Assembly: GCF_023556335.1 (NCBI RefSeq)
Contig: NZ_JAIKTS010000006.1
Span: 83,617-147,616 of the forward strand
DNA: 64,000 nt
DNA from: Stenotrophomonas mori
GTDB taxonomy: Bacteria > Pseudomonadota > Gammaproteobacteria > Xanthomonadales > Xanthomonadaceae
Reading direction: 5' to 3'
Shown here: positions 37,237-46,893 of the stretch, in pieces
Numbering within the stretch: position 1 is the first letter of the stretch
Layout of the letters: each line of letters opens with the position of its first letter
Position numbers and translations under genes: made by a program
The notes under the pieces: generated by a model
What the model was told of the DNA's origin: nothing
Database searches by the model: none
The model's input: the letters and a program-made list of their open reading frames with translations, nothing else

Positions 37237-37775
37237 GCCACGCCGGCCCGCGGGGGCGGGTGCGGCCGGCGCCTGAGCGGGCCAGGATGAGGCTGGACGA
37301 CCGCAGCCTGCGGTGCGGTACCCCGGCGCTGCGGCGGCGGATGCCGTGGAAACCGGGTTTCCGTGTGCCGCCGCCGATGCTGGGATGCGCGTCGCGCCGC
37401 GGTGCCGGGCGGTGCGTTCTCCGCAGCCGTGTGGCGCCTGGCGATGAGGGTGACGGCCGGCCGCCGGAGGGCGACGCCGGCCATCGTGCAGGCCGGGCGA
37501 TGCGCTTGCCCGGACGCGGGCCGGCCGTCGGCGAGGCGCTCCGCTCTGGCGCGGTTCCGGGCTGAACGCCAGGCAAGCGGGCCGCCGGCCGTGATGGACT
37601 GTTTCCGGATCCGGGCTTGATCCGGAAGATCCGGCCGCGGACCATGATCCACTCGCCATGCGACGACACCGTGCCGGCCGGCACAAGGACGCCGTTCCCC
37701 GGGGTGGCCTGCAGCGGAGGCCGCCCTGCTTCCCGTCCCCTGCCTGGATGGCCGGCGCTGGCCGGCGACTTTCGG
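37237..37775. other. gene-free region
   Basis: About 540 bp between the PII gene and the hydroxylase gene. Reading frames here are arginine/proline-rich shadows. I see no RNA gene or T-tailed terminator. Confidence 0.55.
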
Positions 37776-38681
37776 ATGATCAAGCCCACTCTGGTTGTGC
37801 TGTTCGTGGCCTGCGTACTGTTCGTGCAGTACCGCGGCAGGGTCCGCGCGCGCTGGTCGCGGCAGATCCTGGACCATTCCACCTTCATGGCCCCGGTCAA
37901 CGCGGTGATGTACCTGTTCTCCAGGGTGCCGACCACGCCGTTCCTGGACCCGGGCGCGGTGTTCCCGCAACTCGAACCGCTGCGCCGGAACTGGCGGGTG
38001 ATCCGCGACGAGGCGGTGGCGCTGCGCGACGCGGAGAAGATCGCGGCCTCCAGCAGCTACAACGATGCCGGCTTCAATTCGTTCTTCCGCCGCGGCTGGA
38101 AGCGCTTCTACCTGCGCTGGTACGGTCCCGCGCATCCGTCGGCCAGGGCGTTGTGCCCGAAGACCACCGCGCTGATCGAATCGATCCCCGAGGTGCGCGC
38201 GGCGATGTTCGCGCAGCTGCCGCCGGGCAGCGAGCTGCGGCCGCACCGCGATCCGTTCGCCGGTTCGCTGCGCCTGCACCTGGGCCTGAGCACGCCGAAC
38301 GACGATGGCTGCTACATCGAGGTGGACGGCATCAGGAAGAGCTGGCGCGACGGCGAATGGATGATGTTCGACGAGACCTACATCCACCATGCGCACAACA
38401 ACACGCCGCAGGACCGGGTGATCCTGTTCTGCGACATCGCCCGTCCGTTGCGCTTCGGGCTGCCGGGCCTGTTCAACCGTGCGGTGGCGGCGACGCTGCT
38501 GGCCGGCGGCGCGTCGCCCAACCTGCCGGGCGACCCGACCGGCGGCGTGAACCGCGCATTCGGCCACCTGTACACGCTGCGGCTGAAGGCCAAGGCGCTG
38601 CGCGAACGCAGCCGGCTGGCCTACTACGCGCTCAAGTGGGGCCTGGTGGCCGCGGTGGTTGTCGGCATCTGGGCGCTCTGA
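37776..38681 (+). CDS. LpxO-like aspartyl/asparaginyl beta-hydroxylase family dioxygenase
   Basis: 301 residues. An N-terminal membrane helix (PTLVVLFVACVLFVQYRG) is followed by a 2-oxoglutarate/Fe(II) domain. Iron ligands are the HxD in RPHRDPFAGSLRLHLGL and a distal histidine in DETYIHHAHNNTPQDRVILFCD, with a following arginine for 2-oxoglutarate. LpxO hydroxylates the secondary acyl chain of lipid A at the inner membrane; membrane anchoring and length fit this subfamily. ATG 37776 is chosen because it starts the membrane helix; the longer frame from 37617 is unconserved-looking. Confidence 0.85.
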   Translation: MIKPTLVVLFVACVLFVQYRGRVRARWSRQILDHSTFMAPVNAVMYLFSRVPTTPFLDPGAVFPQLEPLRRNWRVIRDEAVALRDAEKIAASSSYNDAGFNSFFRRGWKRFYLRWYGPAHPSARALCPKTTALIESIPEVRAAMFAQLPPGSELRPHRDPFAGSLRLHLGLSTPNDDGCYIEVDGIRKSWRDGEWMMFDETYIHHAHNNTPQDRVILFCDIARPLRFGLPGLFNRAVAATLLAGGASPNLPGDPTGGVNRAFGHLYTLRLKAKALRERSRLAYYALKWGLVAAVVVGIWAL

Positions 38682-38960
38682 GCGCCCCGGCGCCGGGCCG
38701 GGGGGATGCTTCCGGTCTCTCCGGTGATGGATTTCCCGCGCACGCCGACGCGAGCGTCCAGAGGGGCCCCGCCGGCCCTGGGGCGTGCCCCGGCGGCGCC
38801 GGTCACGGCAGGAAACCCCGTGCCGATGTCCGCACGGGGGCCTTGGCGCACCGCGCTCCCTTCAAGGATGTCCCCGCCTGCGGCAGGCGGCCGGCGTGCC
38901 GGGCCCTGCCGTCTTCGTGGCCGGTCGCGGGGTGTCAGCGCATCGCGCCGAGTTGCCGTA

Positions 38961-39815
38961 TCAGTCGCGAAGGGCCGACGCGACGAACGGCGGGGTGGCC
39001 AGCACGCCGGTGTGCAGCGCGGCGGTGTAGTACAGGGTGTCGAAGGCCTTGGTGCTCGAATCGGCCTGGCGGAAGTCGAAGCCGCGGCCGCCCTTGCGCG
39101 CCAGGGTCACGCTCCACCAGCCGGTCGGGTAGCAGGGCTGCGGGAACGGCAGGGTCTTGAACGAGTCGAAGCCGGCCTTGCCCATCTCGGCACGCATGTC
39201 GTTGATCAGCTCGAGCTGCATCAGCGGCGACTCGGACTGCTGGACCAGGATGCCGTCTTCCTTCAGCGCCCTGCAGCAGCTTTCGTAGAAGGCCTTGTTG
39301 AACAGGCCCTCGCCCGGGCCGACCGGGTCGGTGGAATCCACGATCACCACGTCCACGCTGCCGGCCGGGCAGTTGGCCATGTAGGCCACGCCGTCGTCGA
39401 ACAGCAGTTCGGCGCGCGGGTCGCCGTTGGAGCGGCACAGCTCCGGGAAGTGCTTCTCGGCCATGCGCGTGACCTGCTCGTCGATATCGCACTGGGTGAC
39501 GCTGGCCACGCCCGGGTGCTTGAGCACTTCGCGCAGGGTGCCGCAGTCGCCGCCGCCGATGATCACCACGCGCTTGGGCGCCGGGTGGGTGAACAGCACC
39601 GGGTGGCTGATCATCTCGTGGTAGAAGAAGTTGTCCTTGGCGGTCAGCATCATGGCGCCGTCGATGACCATCAGCTTGCCCCAGTCGGTGCTGTCGTAGA
39701 TCTCGATCTTCTGGAACGGCGACTGCACTTCGTCCAGCTTGGCGGTGAGGCGGAAGCCGATGGCCGAGCCGGTCGGCTGGAAGTGTTCGATGAACCAGTT
39801 GTCGTGGGTGGTCAT
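38961..39815 (-). CDS. speE: spermidine synthase SpeE
   Basis: 284 residues. It transfers the aminopropyl group of decarboxylated SAM to putrescine. Seen: NWFIEHFQPTGSAIGFRL at the N terminus, the SAM-binding VVIIGGGDCGTLREVLKHPGV near residue 80, DIDEQVTRMAEKHFPEL, and the catalytic block VDVVIVDSTDPVGPGEGLF. It is divergent from speA, with which it shares a 279-bp control region, so the polyamine branch is encoded back to back. Confidence 0.96.
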   Translation of the reverse strand: MTTHDNWFIEHFQPTGSAIGFRLTAKLDEVQSPFQKIEIYDSTDWGKLMVIDGAMMLTAKDNFFYHEMISHPVLFTHPAPKRVVIIGGGDCGTLREVLKHPGVASVTQCDIDEQVTRMAEKHFPELCRSNGDPRAELLFDDGVAYMANCPAGSVDVVIVDSTDPVGPGEGLFNKAFYESCCRALKEDGILVQQSESPLMQLELINDMRAEMGKAGFDSFKTLPFPQPCYPTGWWSVTLARKGGRGFDFRQADSSTKAFDTLYYTAALHTGVLATPPFVASALRD

Positions 39816-40094
39816 GGCGGTGGTCCTGGGAGGAGAGGGCGGTTCTGTTCCTCCACCCGTCGCTGGTGAAGGCGTGTCGCTGGCGGGCCGGGGCGGTACG
39901 CGGGGCGGCGGATGAACACGGGGGAGGGCCCCGTGCCGCCGGCCGCCGCGAGGCGCGGCTCCCGGCCCCTGTCCCGGCCCGTTCCCGGTCGCGGGAAGGG
40001 GCGCCGGGGGCGCGGGCGCGGATTGTAACGGACACCCGGGGCGCAGGCGTTAGAATGCGCCTCCTTTCACCCCTAGCCGAGAGTTGCTACGCCG
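39816..40094. promoter_or_regulatory. divergent speE/speA control region
   Basis: 279 bp. TAGAAT at 40051-40056 is a plausible speA -10, 39 bp before the start. The surrounding GCGTTAGAATGCGC resembles the sequence ahead of the tRNA-Arg gene (near 26210), suggesting a shared strong -10/discriminator type. No clear operator seen. Confidence 0.45.
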
Positions 40095-41984
40095 ATGAGC
40101 GATTGGTCCCTCGAACTGGCCCGCAAGGCCTATTCGATTCCGCACTGGTCCGACGGGTATTTCGATGTGGACGCCGCGGGACACGTGGTGGTGCGCCCGA
40201 AAGGCGCCGACGGCGCCACGGTGTCGCTGCCGGAGGTGGTCGCCTCGGCCCGCGCCGCCGGCGCCAGGCTGCCGTTGCTGGTGCGCTTCCCGGACATCCT
40301 CGGGCAGCGGCTGGGCAAGCTGCAGGCGGCGTTCGCGCATGCCCAGCAGGAGTGGGACTACACCGGCGGCTATACCGCGGTGTACCCGATCAAGGTCAAC
40401 CAGCAGCGCGGGGTGGCCGGCACGCTGGCCAGCCACCACGGCGAGGGTTTCGGCCTGGAGGCCGGTTCCAAGCCCGAACTCATGGCGGTGCTGGCCTTGT
40501 CGCGGCCGGGTGGGCTGGTCGTCTGCAACGGCTACAAGGACCGCGAGTACATCCGCCTGGCCCTGATCGGCCGCAAGCTGGGCCTGCAGACCTACATCGT
40601 CATCGAGAAACCCTCCGAGCTGAAGCTGGTGCTGGAGGAGTCCCGGGCGCTGGACGTGAAGCCGGGGATCGGCGTGCGCATGCGGCTGGCCTCGCTGGGC
40701 GCCGGGAAATGGCAGAACAGCGGCGGCGACAAGGCCAAGTTCGGCCTGTCCCCGCGGCAGCTGCTGGACCTGTGGAAGTCGCTGCGCGACACCGAGTACG
40801 CCGACTGCCTGGGCCTGCTGCACTTCCACATGGGCAGCCAGATCAGCAACGTGCGCGATATCGCCAACGGCATGCGCGAGGCGACCCGCTACTTCGTCGA
40901 GCTGTCGCGGCTGGGGGCGAAGATCACCCACGTCGACGTGGGCGGCGGGCTGGGCGTGGACTACGAGGGCACCCGCTCGCGCAGCTACTGCTCGATCAAC
41001 TATGGGGTGAACTCCTACGCCAGCAACATCGTGCAGCCGCTGGCCGAGGCCTGCGAGGCCAACGGCCTGCCGCCGCCGCGGATCCTCACCGAGTGCGGCC
41101 GCGCGATGACCGCCCACCACGCGGTGCTGGTCGCCAATGTCGCCGAGGTGGAGCAGGCGCCGGAGGGCCGCGTGCCGGAGGCGCACGACGATGAACCCGC
41201 GGCGATCCGCCACCTGCGCGAGATCCACGGCGAGCTGGACGTGCGCCCGGCGGTGGAGCTGTTCCACGAGGCCCAGCACTTCCATGCCGAGGGCCTGAGC
41301 GCCTATGCGCTGGGCCAGATCGACCTGCCGCAGCGGGCGCGGATCGACGACCTGTTCTACGCCGTAGCGCATGGCGTGCGCGCGCGCCTGAGCTACGACG
41401 AGAAGAGCCACCGGCCGGTGCTGGACGAACTGAACGAACGCCTGGTGGACAAGTATTTCGTCAACTTCAGCGTGTTCGAGTCGATCCCCGACGTCTGGGC
41501 GATCGACCAGGTGTTCCCGATCCTGCCGATCCAGCGCCTCGACGAGCGCCCGGATCGCCGCGGCGTGGTGGCCGACATGACCTGCGACTCGGACGGCATG
41601 GTCGAGACCTATGTGCAGAACCAGAGCCTGGACAGCTCGTTGCCGCTGCACGCGCTGGGGAAGGGCGAAAGCTACTGCATCGGCTTCTTCCTGGTCGGTG
41701 CCTACCAGGAGATCCTCGGCGACATCCACAACCTGTTCGGCGATACCGACGCGGTGGAAGTGGCGCTCGACGGCGACGGCTACCGCATCGCGCCGCAGCG
41801 CCGCGGCGACACCACCGACGTGATGCTCGACTACGTCGGCTACCAGCTGGACGACCTGCGCGCCGCCTACCGGCAGCGGCTGGCCGCGACCGCGCTGGCG
41901 CCGGCGCAGGCCGCCGCGCTGGAGGCGGAACTGGAAGCGGGCCTCACCGGCTACACCTACCTGTCCGACGAACCCCTGGGCTGA
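40095..41984 (+). CDS. speA: biosynthetic arginine decarboxylase SpeA
   Basis: 629 residues, alanine-racemase-fold PLP decarboxylase. The PLP lysine is in YTAVYPIKVNQQRGV near residue 100. Other blocks are LLHFHMGSQISNVRDIANG, the glycine-rich HVDVGGGLGVDYEGTRS and the active-site cysteine region VVADMTCDSDGM. It converts arginine to agmatine, the start of putrescine synthesis that feeds SpeE. Ribosome site GAGAG upstream of ATG 40095. Confidence 0.96.
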   Translation: MSDWSLELARKAYSIPHWSDGYFDVDAAGHVVVRPKGADGATVSLPEVVASARAAGARLPLLVRFPDILGQRLGKLQAAFAHAQQEWDYTGGYTAVYPIKVNQQRGVAGTLASHHGEGFGLEAGSKPELMAVLALSRPGGLVVCNGYKDREYIRLALIGRKLGLQTYIVIEKPSELKLVLEESRALDVKPGIGVRMRLASLGAGKWQNSGGDKAKFGLSPRQLLDLWKSLRDTEYADCLGLLHFHMGSQISNVRDIANGMREATRYFVELSRLGAKITHVDVGGGLGVDYEGTRSRSYCSINYGVNSYASNIVQPLAEACEANGLPPPRILTECGRAMTAHHAVLVANVAEVEQAPEGRVPEAHDDEPAAIRHLREIHGELDVRPAVELFHEAQHFHAEGLSAYALGQIDLPQRARIDDLFYAVAHGVRARLSYDEKSHRPVLDELNERLVDKYFVNFSVFESIPDVWAIDQVFPILPIQRLDERPDRRGVVADMTCDSDGMVETYVQNQSLDSSLPLHALGKGESYCIGFFLVGAYQEILGDIHNLFGDTDAVEVALDGDGYRIAPQRRGDTTDVMLDYVGYQLDDLRAAYRQRLAATALAPAQAAALEAELEAGLTGYTYLSDEPLG

Positions 41985-41997
41985 GCCCGGCGGGCAG

Positions 41998-42027
41998 GCG
42001 CCCCTCCCCGGCGTGCGGGAGGGGCGC
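41998..42027. terminator. bidirectional terminator hairpin
   Basis: GCGCCCCTCCC and GGGAGGGGCGC, 11-bp perfect arms with an 8-nt loop, lie between the convergent speA and OsmC genes. Confidence 0.6.
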
Positions 42028-42050
42028 GTCCGGCGCTGGCCCCGTGCGGG

Positions 42051-43214
42051 TCAGCCGCCCGGATAGGCGCCGTGGACGACGCGGCCTTCCAGCGTCTGTT
42101 CGTCCTTGACCAGGTTGTACAGCGGGCAGCTCTCCTCGACGGCATCGCGCAGTGCGAGGATGTCCTGCTCCGACGCCGGTGACGCGATCCGCGCCCTGTA
42201 GCGGAGGTCCTGGAAGCGTGCCGGGCCCTCCGCGTCGCGGCCGAAGCGCGGGCTCAGTTCCGCGTCGGCGGTCACTTCCAGCGCATCCAGCAGCACGTTG
42301 CGGGCCGCCGCCTGCACTTCGAAGATGTGCGCCGGGCAGGTGGTGGTGACGCCGATCAGGTGCTCTTCCGCGGTCGGGCCCAGGCCGTAGCCGAGCAGGC
42401 CCGGCGCACTGTCGTGCAGCTGCAGGTGGTAGCCGTCCTCGCCGATGAACACCTGCCGCAGCCCGGTGTGCGGCTGCACGCGCGCGCGCGCGACCAGCCT
42501 CTCCACCGTGGCGGTACCGGCCGCGGCCTCGCGCTGCTTGGCCAGCACCGCCGGGCGCTTCTCCTCGGTGATGAAGTCGCGCAGGCCCGGCGGCAGGCCC
42601 GGATCGCGCGTGGCCGGCGTCTGGACGTAGGTCACCTCGATGCGGCTGACCGGCTGCGCGCGGGTCACCAGGTCGATGGCCGAGGACTGCGCATGCACGC
42701 TGCGCTTGAGCGCCTGCAGCTGGGCATCGCTGGCCGGCGAGTCGATGTAGGCCACGTAGGAGAGGTCGTTCGGGTAGCTGAGGTTGGCGCTCTTGCGCCG
42801 GGGCAGGCTGGTGAACACCACGTCCAGGCCGTCGATCGGGATGTCCGCCACCGCCGCCTGCACCAGGTATTCGTCGGCGATGGCGCTGGACAGCACGCCC
42901 ACCAGTGAATCCCACGAGCCGGCGCCGAGGTTGTAGCCGGCATAGTCGCGGCCGCTGTCGCTGAGGTACTGGAAGGTGCCGGACGGGCCGATGCGCAGGC
43001 GACGCACGCCCGAGCGGCTTTCGGCGGTGACCCGGGCATGGATGGCGGTGGGCGCGCCGGGCTGCGCGGATTGCGCCTGGATGGCGGCCTTCTTCTCGAC
43101 CAGGTGGCCGCGCAGCGGCGAGCCGGACGCTGTGGCCGACGCCGGTGGCAGCAGCAGGGCCGTGGACAGCGCGGCGGCGGTGAGGGCAAGCAGCATGGGG
43201 CGTGCGATGGGCAT
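42051..43214 (-). CDS. exported protein with two tandem OsmC domains
   Basis: 387 residues from ATG 43214. The signal peptide MPIARPMLLALTAAALSTALLLPPASA is followed by two OsmC/Ohr-like folds, about residues 40-190 and 220-385. The C-terminal copy keeps both redox cysteines (TTTCPAHIF and VEESCPLYNLV). In the N-terminal copy the equivalent positions read VLSSAIADEYL and QSSAIDLVTR, so both cysteines are replaced by serine. OsmC/Ohr proteins reduce organic hydroperoxides and are normally cytosolic dimers; here one polypeptide could form the dimer-like unit in the periplasm with a single active site. It is divergent from the TonB-dependent receptor. Confidence 0.85.
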   Translation of the reverse strand: MPIARPMLLALTAAALSTALLLPPASATASGSPLRGHLVEKKAAIQAQSAQPGAPTAIHARVTAESRSGVRRLRIGPSGTFQYLSDSGRDYAGYNLGAGSWDSLVGVLSSAIADEYLVQAAVADIPIDGLDVVFTSLPRRKSANLSYPNDLSYVAYIDSPASDAQLQALKRSVHAQSSAIDLVTRAQPVSRIEVTYVQTPATRDPGLPPGLRDFITEEKRPAVLAKQREAAAGTATVERLVARARVQPHTGLRQVFIGEDGYHLQLHDSAPGLLGYGLGPTAEEHLIGVTTTCPAHIFEVQAAARNVLLDALEVTADAELSPRFGRDAEGPARFQDLRYRARIASPASEQDILALRDAVEESCPLYNLVKDEQTLEGRVVHGAYPGG

Positions 43215-43447
43215 GACAGGCGGGACTCCACGATGGGCCGGATGGCCGGGATGACTGCCGACTTTCCGTGCTCGCCTGCCGCCGCGGAAATAGCCGATGG
43301 CGATGCCGATATGACCCGTGGCGACGGCCTGCACGCACCCGCTGGTTGATGCCGCCGGCGATGGCACTTCATGCGATGCGGTCATTATCCAGCGTGGCCG
43401 CGAGTTCCTAGCATCCGTCGCTCAGCCCGACCAGAGGATTCACCCGG

Positions 43448-46291
43448 ATGCAGTACGCCCCCACGCGTCATCGTACGTCCCTCTCCGCCGTCGCCGCGGT
43501 GGAGCCCGATCGCCCGCCTGCCCGTTCGCTGCTGGCCTGCCTGATCGCCGCCGCGCTTGCCGGCGCGCTGTTGCCGGCACCGGCGAATGCCCAGTCCAAT
43601 GAGCAGCTGCAGCGCGAGAACGCACAGCTCAGGGCGGAGATCGCGCGGCTGCGCGGAGTGGCCGCGGAGCCTGTCGAGGCGGCCGCTGCGCCGGCGCCGG
43701 CCCCGGCCCCCGTGCCACCGGCGACGGCCGCGGTCGCTGCCGCCGGCGATGCCGCGCTGCTGGACGCGGTGATCGTCAAGAGTGCGCAGATCAAGCAGCA
43801 GCCGGCGTCCATTTCCGCGGTCACCGGCGAGGAGCTGGAGAAGTTCCACGTCAACAATTTCCGCGACATCGTCAACCGCCTCGGCAACGTGCGCACCTCG
43901 TGGCAGAACCCCAACACCGCCTCGATCTTCGTGCGCGGCGTGGGCTGGGCCGCCGGTGCCGGCGTACTGGAGCCCAGCGTCGGCGTCAGCGTCGACGGGG
44001 TCGGTCACGGCATCAATGCGATCTCGGCCTTGAGCAATTACCTGGACATCGAATCGGTGCAGGTGGTGCGCGGTCCCAGCGGCACCGACGGCGGCCGCGC
44101 GGCCAACGTCGGCCGCGTCGAAATCACCACCCGCAAGCCCGGTTTCAGCCCCGAAGCGCGTGCCGCCATCACCCTGGGCGAGCGCAACACCACGATCGCC
44201 ACCGCGGTGGTGGGCGGTGCCCTCGTCGATGAGACGCTGGCGTACCGGTTGAGCGTGAACCGCGAGACCGCCGACGGCCCGTTCGACAACGCCAACGACA
44301 CGCACTACAGCTGGCGCAACACCGACCGCACCAACGTGCGTGCGCAGCTGCTGTTCACCCCCAACGACCGGCTGGAAGCGAACCTGTCGGTGGACGTCAC
44401 CCCGAAGGGCCGCGAGATCTGCGAGAACTGCTTCTGGTTCAACACCCGCACGCCGGCCCGCTACGACTGGACCAACCCGGCGACCGGCCAGCCTGGGCAG
44501 GTGAACTACGCCGAAGACGTATTCGGCAAGCTGCAGCGCCGCTGGTTCGCGCAGAACCCGGACTACACCATCGACGACTACTACCGTCCGCGCGTCAACA
44601 CCCTCGGCGAGTACCCGAACACCTACAAGACCGCCGGCGTCACCGCCAACCTCGCCTACCGGCTCAGCGAGGCCGGCACACTGACGTCGATCACCGGCTG
44701 GCGCGACTACGACTTCTCGCAGGGCGCCGGTTCGCATACCGGCTTCGAGTGGCTGCGCGCACCGCGGGGCACCCAGACCCGCTTCGAACAGCTCAGCCAG
44801 GAACTGCGCCTGGACACGCAGCTGAGCGACCGCTTGCACCTGCGCACCGGCGGTTTCTATTTCCACGGCAGGTTCCCGAACTACAGCCAGACCGAACGCT
44901 ATGGCACCGATGCCGGTGCCTACTACGCCAATGCCGCGCAGTACGCCTTGCTGGACCCCGTGGATCCGGCCCTGCCCGAGGCGGTGGACGCCGCCGGCCG
45001 GCTGCTGCTGTTCAACTCCACCTACGGGCTGGTCACCCAGCGCAGGGAGCGCTACGACAACAGGTCGCTGGCGGCGTACTCCGACCTCCGGTGGGAGGTC
45101 ACCCATGATTTCAACCTCAATGCCGGTCTGCGCATCAGCCGCGAAACCCGCAATAGCCGCGCCGGCAGCGCGATCCTGGCCGATGGTTTTGCCGGCGAGT
45201 TGAATCCGGCCCGGGTCAACAACGTCGCCTACAACGGCTTCGCCAACGATGCCGCCGGCAACCTTGCCGCAGGCAACAGCGCCGCGCAGCTGGCGCTGGC
45301 CGACCTGGTCGCGCAGAAGTACTTCGGCGTGGCCCACTATGCCGGCCTGGACGCCACGCAGCGGCAGCAGGTGGCCGCGGCCAAGGCGATCCGTGCCGGC
45401 CGCATCGGCGCTTCCTATCTCGACGTTGCCGCACCGGAGTACCGGGAAACACTGTTCAGCGGCGCACTCGGGGCGGACTACCGCATCAACGATGCGCTGA
45501 CCGTGTACGGCTCGTACCGCTACGGCGAGAAGCCGGGCATCGCGCAGATCGTCGGGGCCACGGCACAGGGCGGCAAGTCGCTGCCGGCCAGCGCCGAGTC
45601 CACCCGGGCCTGGGAGCTGGGCGTGAAGTCGCTGCTGCTCGATGGCACGCTTTCGCTGGCCGGCACGGTGTTCCTGCAGGACATCGACGACTACCTCCAG
45701 AACACCTTCGTCCATGACGAGCTGCAGACCGCGCTGAACAACGACGGCAAGCCGGCCTACGTGGCCGCGCTCGGCAACGTGCCCAAGGTGCGCACCCGCG
45801 GCCTGGAGCTGGACGTGGCCTACGTCGGCATCCCGTACACCACGCTGCGGTTCTCCGGGGCCTACACGGATGCGACCTACCGCCGGTTCCCGCGCGCGCC
45901 GAACCCGGCCGAGCTGGGCGGCGCCAACCCCGGCGGGCCGTACTACGACGCCAGCGGCAAGACCCTGCCGGGCGCGCCGAAGGTCAGCGGCAACCTGTTC
46001 GCCGACGTCTCGTACCCGCTCGGGCAGGTGTGGGCGCTGCAGGCCAACCTGAACTACAACTACCAGAGCAGCTACTACACCGACACGCTGCTGTCGCGCT
46101 ACGCGAAGACCGATCCGCTCGGCACCACCGATGTCTCGATCGGCCTGGGCCGCCAGGACGGCCGCTTCGCGATCAGCCTGGTCGCCAGGAACCTGTTCGA
46201 CCAGGACACCGGCGTGCCGTTGACCTGGAACTCGTACAAGCCGGGCATCCCGCGCTGGCTGGGGGTGACGGTGCAGGCCTCGCTGTACTGA
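43448..46291 (+). CDS. TonB-dependent outer-membrane receptor with N-terminal coiled coil
   Basis: 947 residues. The signal peptide (about residues 25-49, cleavage after ANA) is followed by a short leucine-zipper stretch NEQLQRENAQLRAEIARLRG and an Ala/Pro-rich linker. Then comes the plug domain (DAVIVKSAQIKQQPASISAVTGEELEKF, SIFVRGVGW, VQVVRGPSGT) and a 22-strand-type barrel ending in VTVQASLY. The substrate is unknown; no FpvA-like signalling domain and no CXCXXC element are present. The charged coiled coil before the plug is unusual and would lie in the periplasm where TonB contacts are made. No transporter genes lie beside it. Confidence 0.93.
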   Translation: MQYAPTRHRTSLSAVAAVEPDRPPARSLLACLIAAALAGALLPAPANAQSNEQLQRENAQLRAEIARLRGVAAEPVEAAAAPAPAPAPVPPATAAVAAAGDAALLDAVIVKSAQIKQQPASISAVTGEELEKFHVNNFRDIVNRLGNVRTSWQNPNTASIFVRGVGWAAGAGVLEPSVGVSVDGVGHGINAISALSNYLDIESVQVVRGPSGTDGGRAANVGRVEITTRKPGFSPEARAAITLGERNTTIATAVVGGALVDETLAYRLSVNRETADGPFDNANDTHYSWRNTDRTNVRAQLLFTPNDRLEANLSVDVTPKGREICENCFWFNTRTPARYDWTNPATGQPGQVNYAEDVFGKLQRRWFAQNPDYTIDDYYRPRVNTLGEYPNTYKTAGVTANLAYRLSEAGTLTSITGWRDYDFSQGAGSHTGFEWLRAPRGTQTRFEQLSQELRLDTQLSDRLHLRTGGFYFHGRFPNYSQTERYGTDAGAYYANAAQYALLDPVDPALPEAVDAAGRLLLFNSTYGLVTQRRERYDNRSLAAYSDLRWEVTHDFNLNAGLRISRETRNSRAGSAILADGFAGELNPARVNNVAYNGFANDAAGNLAAGNSAAQLALADLVAQKYFGVAHYAGLDATQRQQVAAAKAIRAGRIGASYLDVAAPEYRETLFSGALGADYRINDALTVYGSYRYGEKPGIAQIVGATAQGGKSLPASAESTRAWELGVKSLLLDGTLSLAGTVFLQDIDDYLQNTFVHDELQTALNNDGKPAYVAALGNVPKVRTRGLELDVAYVGIPYTTLRFSGAYTDATYRRFPRAPNPAELGGANPGGPYYDASGKTLPGAPKVSGNLFADVSYPLGQVWALQANLNYNYQSSYYTDTLLSRYAKTDPLGTTDVSIGLGRQDGRFAISLVARNLFDQDTGVPLTWNSYKPGIPRWLGVTVQASLY

Positions 46292-46893
46292 GCTGCACGG
46301 CGGACCGCGCCGTCCGGCTCCGGCACCGCGGGGATGCGGTGGCGGGGCCGCGCGCGGCCACCGCCCTGTTCCCGCCCCGGCCATCGCCGGCTCGGTGCGG
46401 ACCTGCGCTGCGCCGGCTGCCGCTCAGGGCCACGGCGTTCCGGGCGAGGTGCGGTGGGCCGCAGGACGCAATGGCCGCGGTCGTCGATGGCGCTGCCGGC
46501 ATCGCGGTGCGGCAGTGATCGTCGATCCGGACACTCCCACGGTGTGCGCCCTCCTGCGTCGGCCCGGCGGTCCACGCGCCCGGCCAGCGGGCAGGTGGCG
46601 GTGTTGCCGGGCACCCTGGCCGGAGGGGAACAGCGGCCGGCCGATGTCCACCGCTGCCGGGTGGAGGCGGCGGCCCCGCGGACTTCGGGTCGTCGTCCCG
46701 GGGGCTGCCCGGGCCTGCCGAAACCGTCGTGCGTGCTGGCGCGCGCCCCGCACGGCAGGACCGGCCCGCCGTTGCAGGTGGTGCAGCCGGGCGGCGGGCG
46801 CCGGACATGCCGCAGGTGGTGCCGGCCGCGATGGCGCATCCGCGCCGGTTCCTGCCTGCGGCACCCGGTCCGCCGCGCTGCCGCGCGGGCGGG
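46292..46893. other. gene-free region
   Basis: About 600 bp between the convergent receptor and YdfG-like genes. It is extremely GC-rich with only shadow frames; I see no RNA gene or clear terminator. Confidence 0.55.

Noticed and set aside
43385..46384. 999-residue open frame on the minus strand
   Set aside because: Antisense to the TonB-dependent receptor, which has a signal peptide, plug and barrel.
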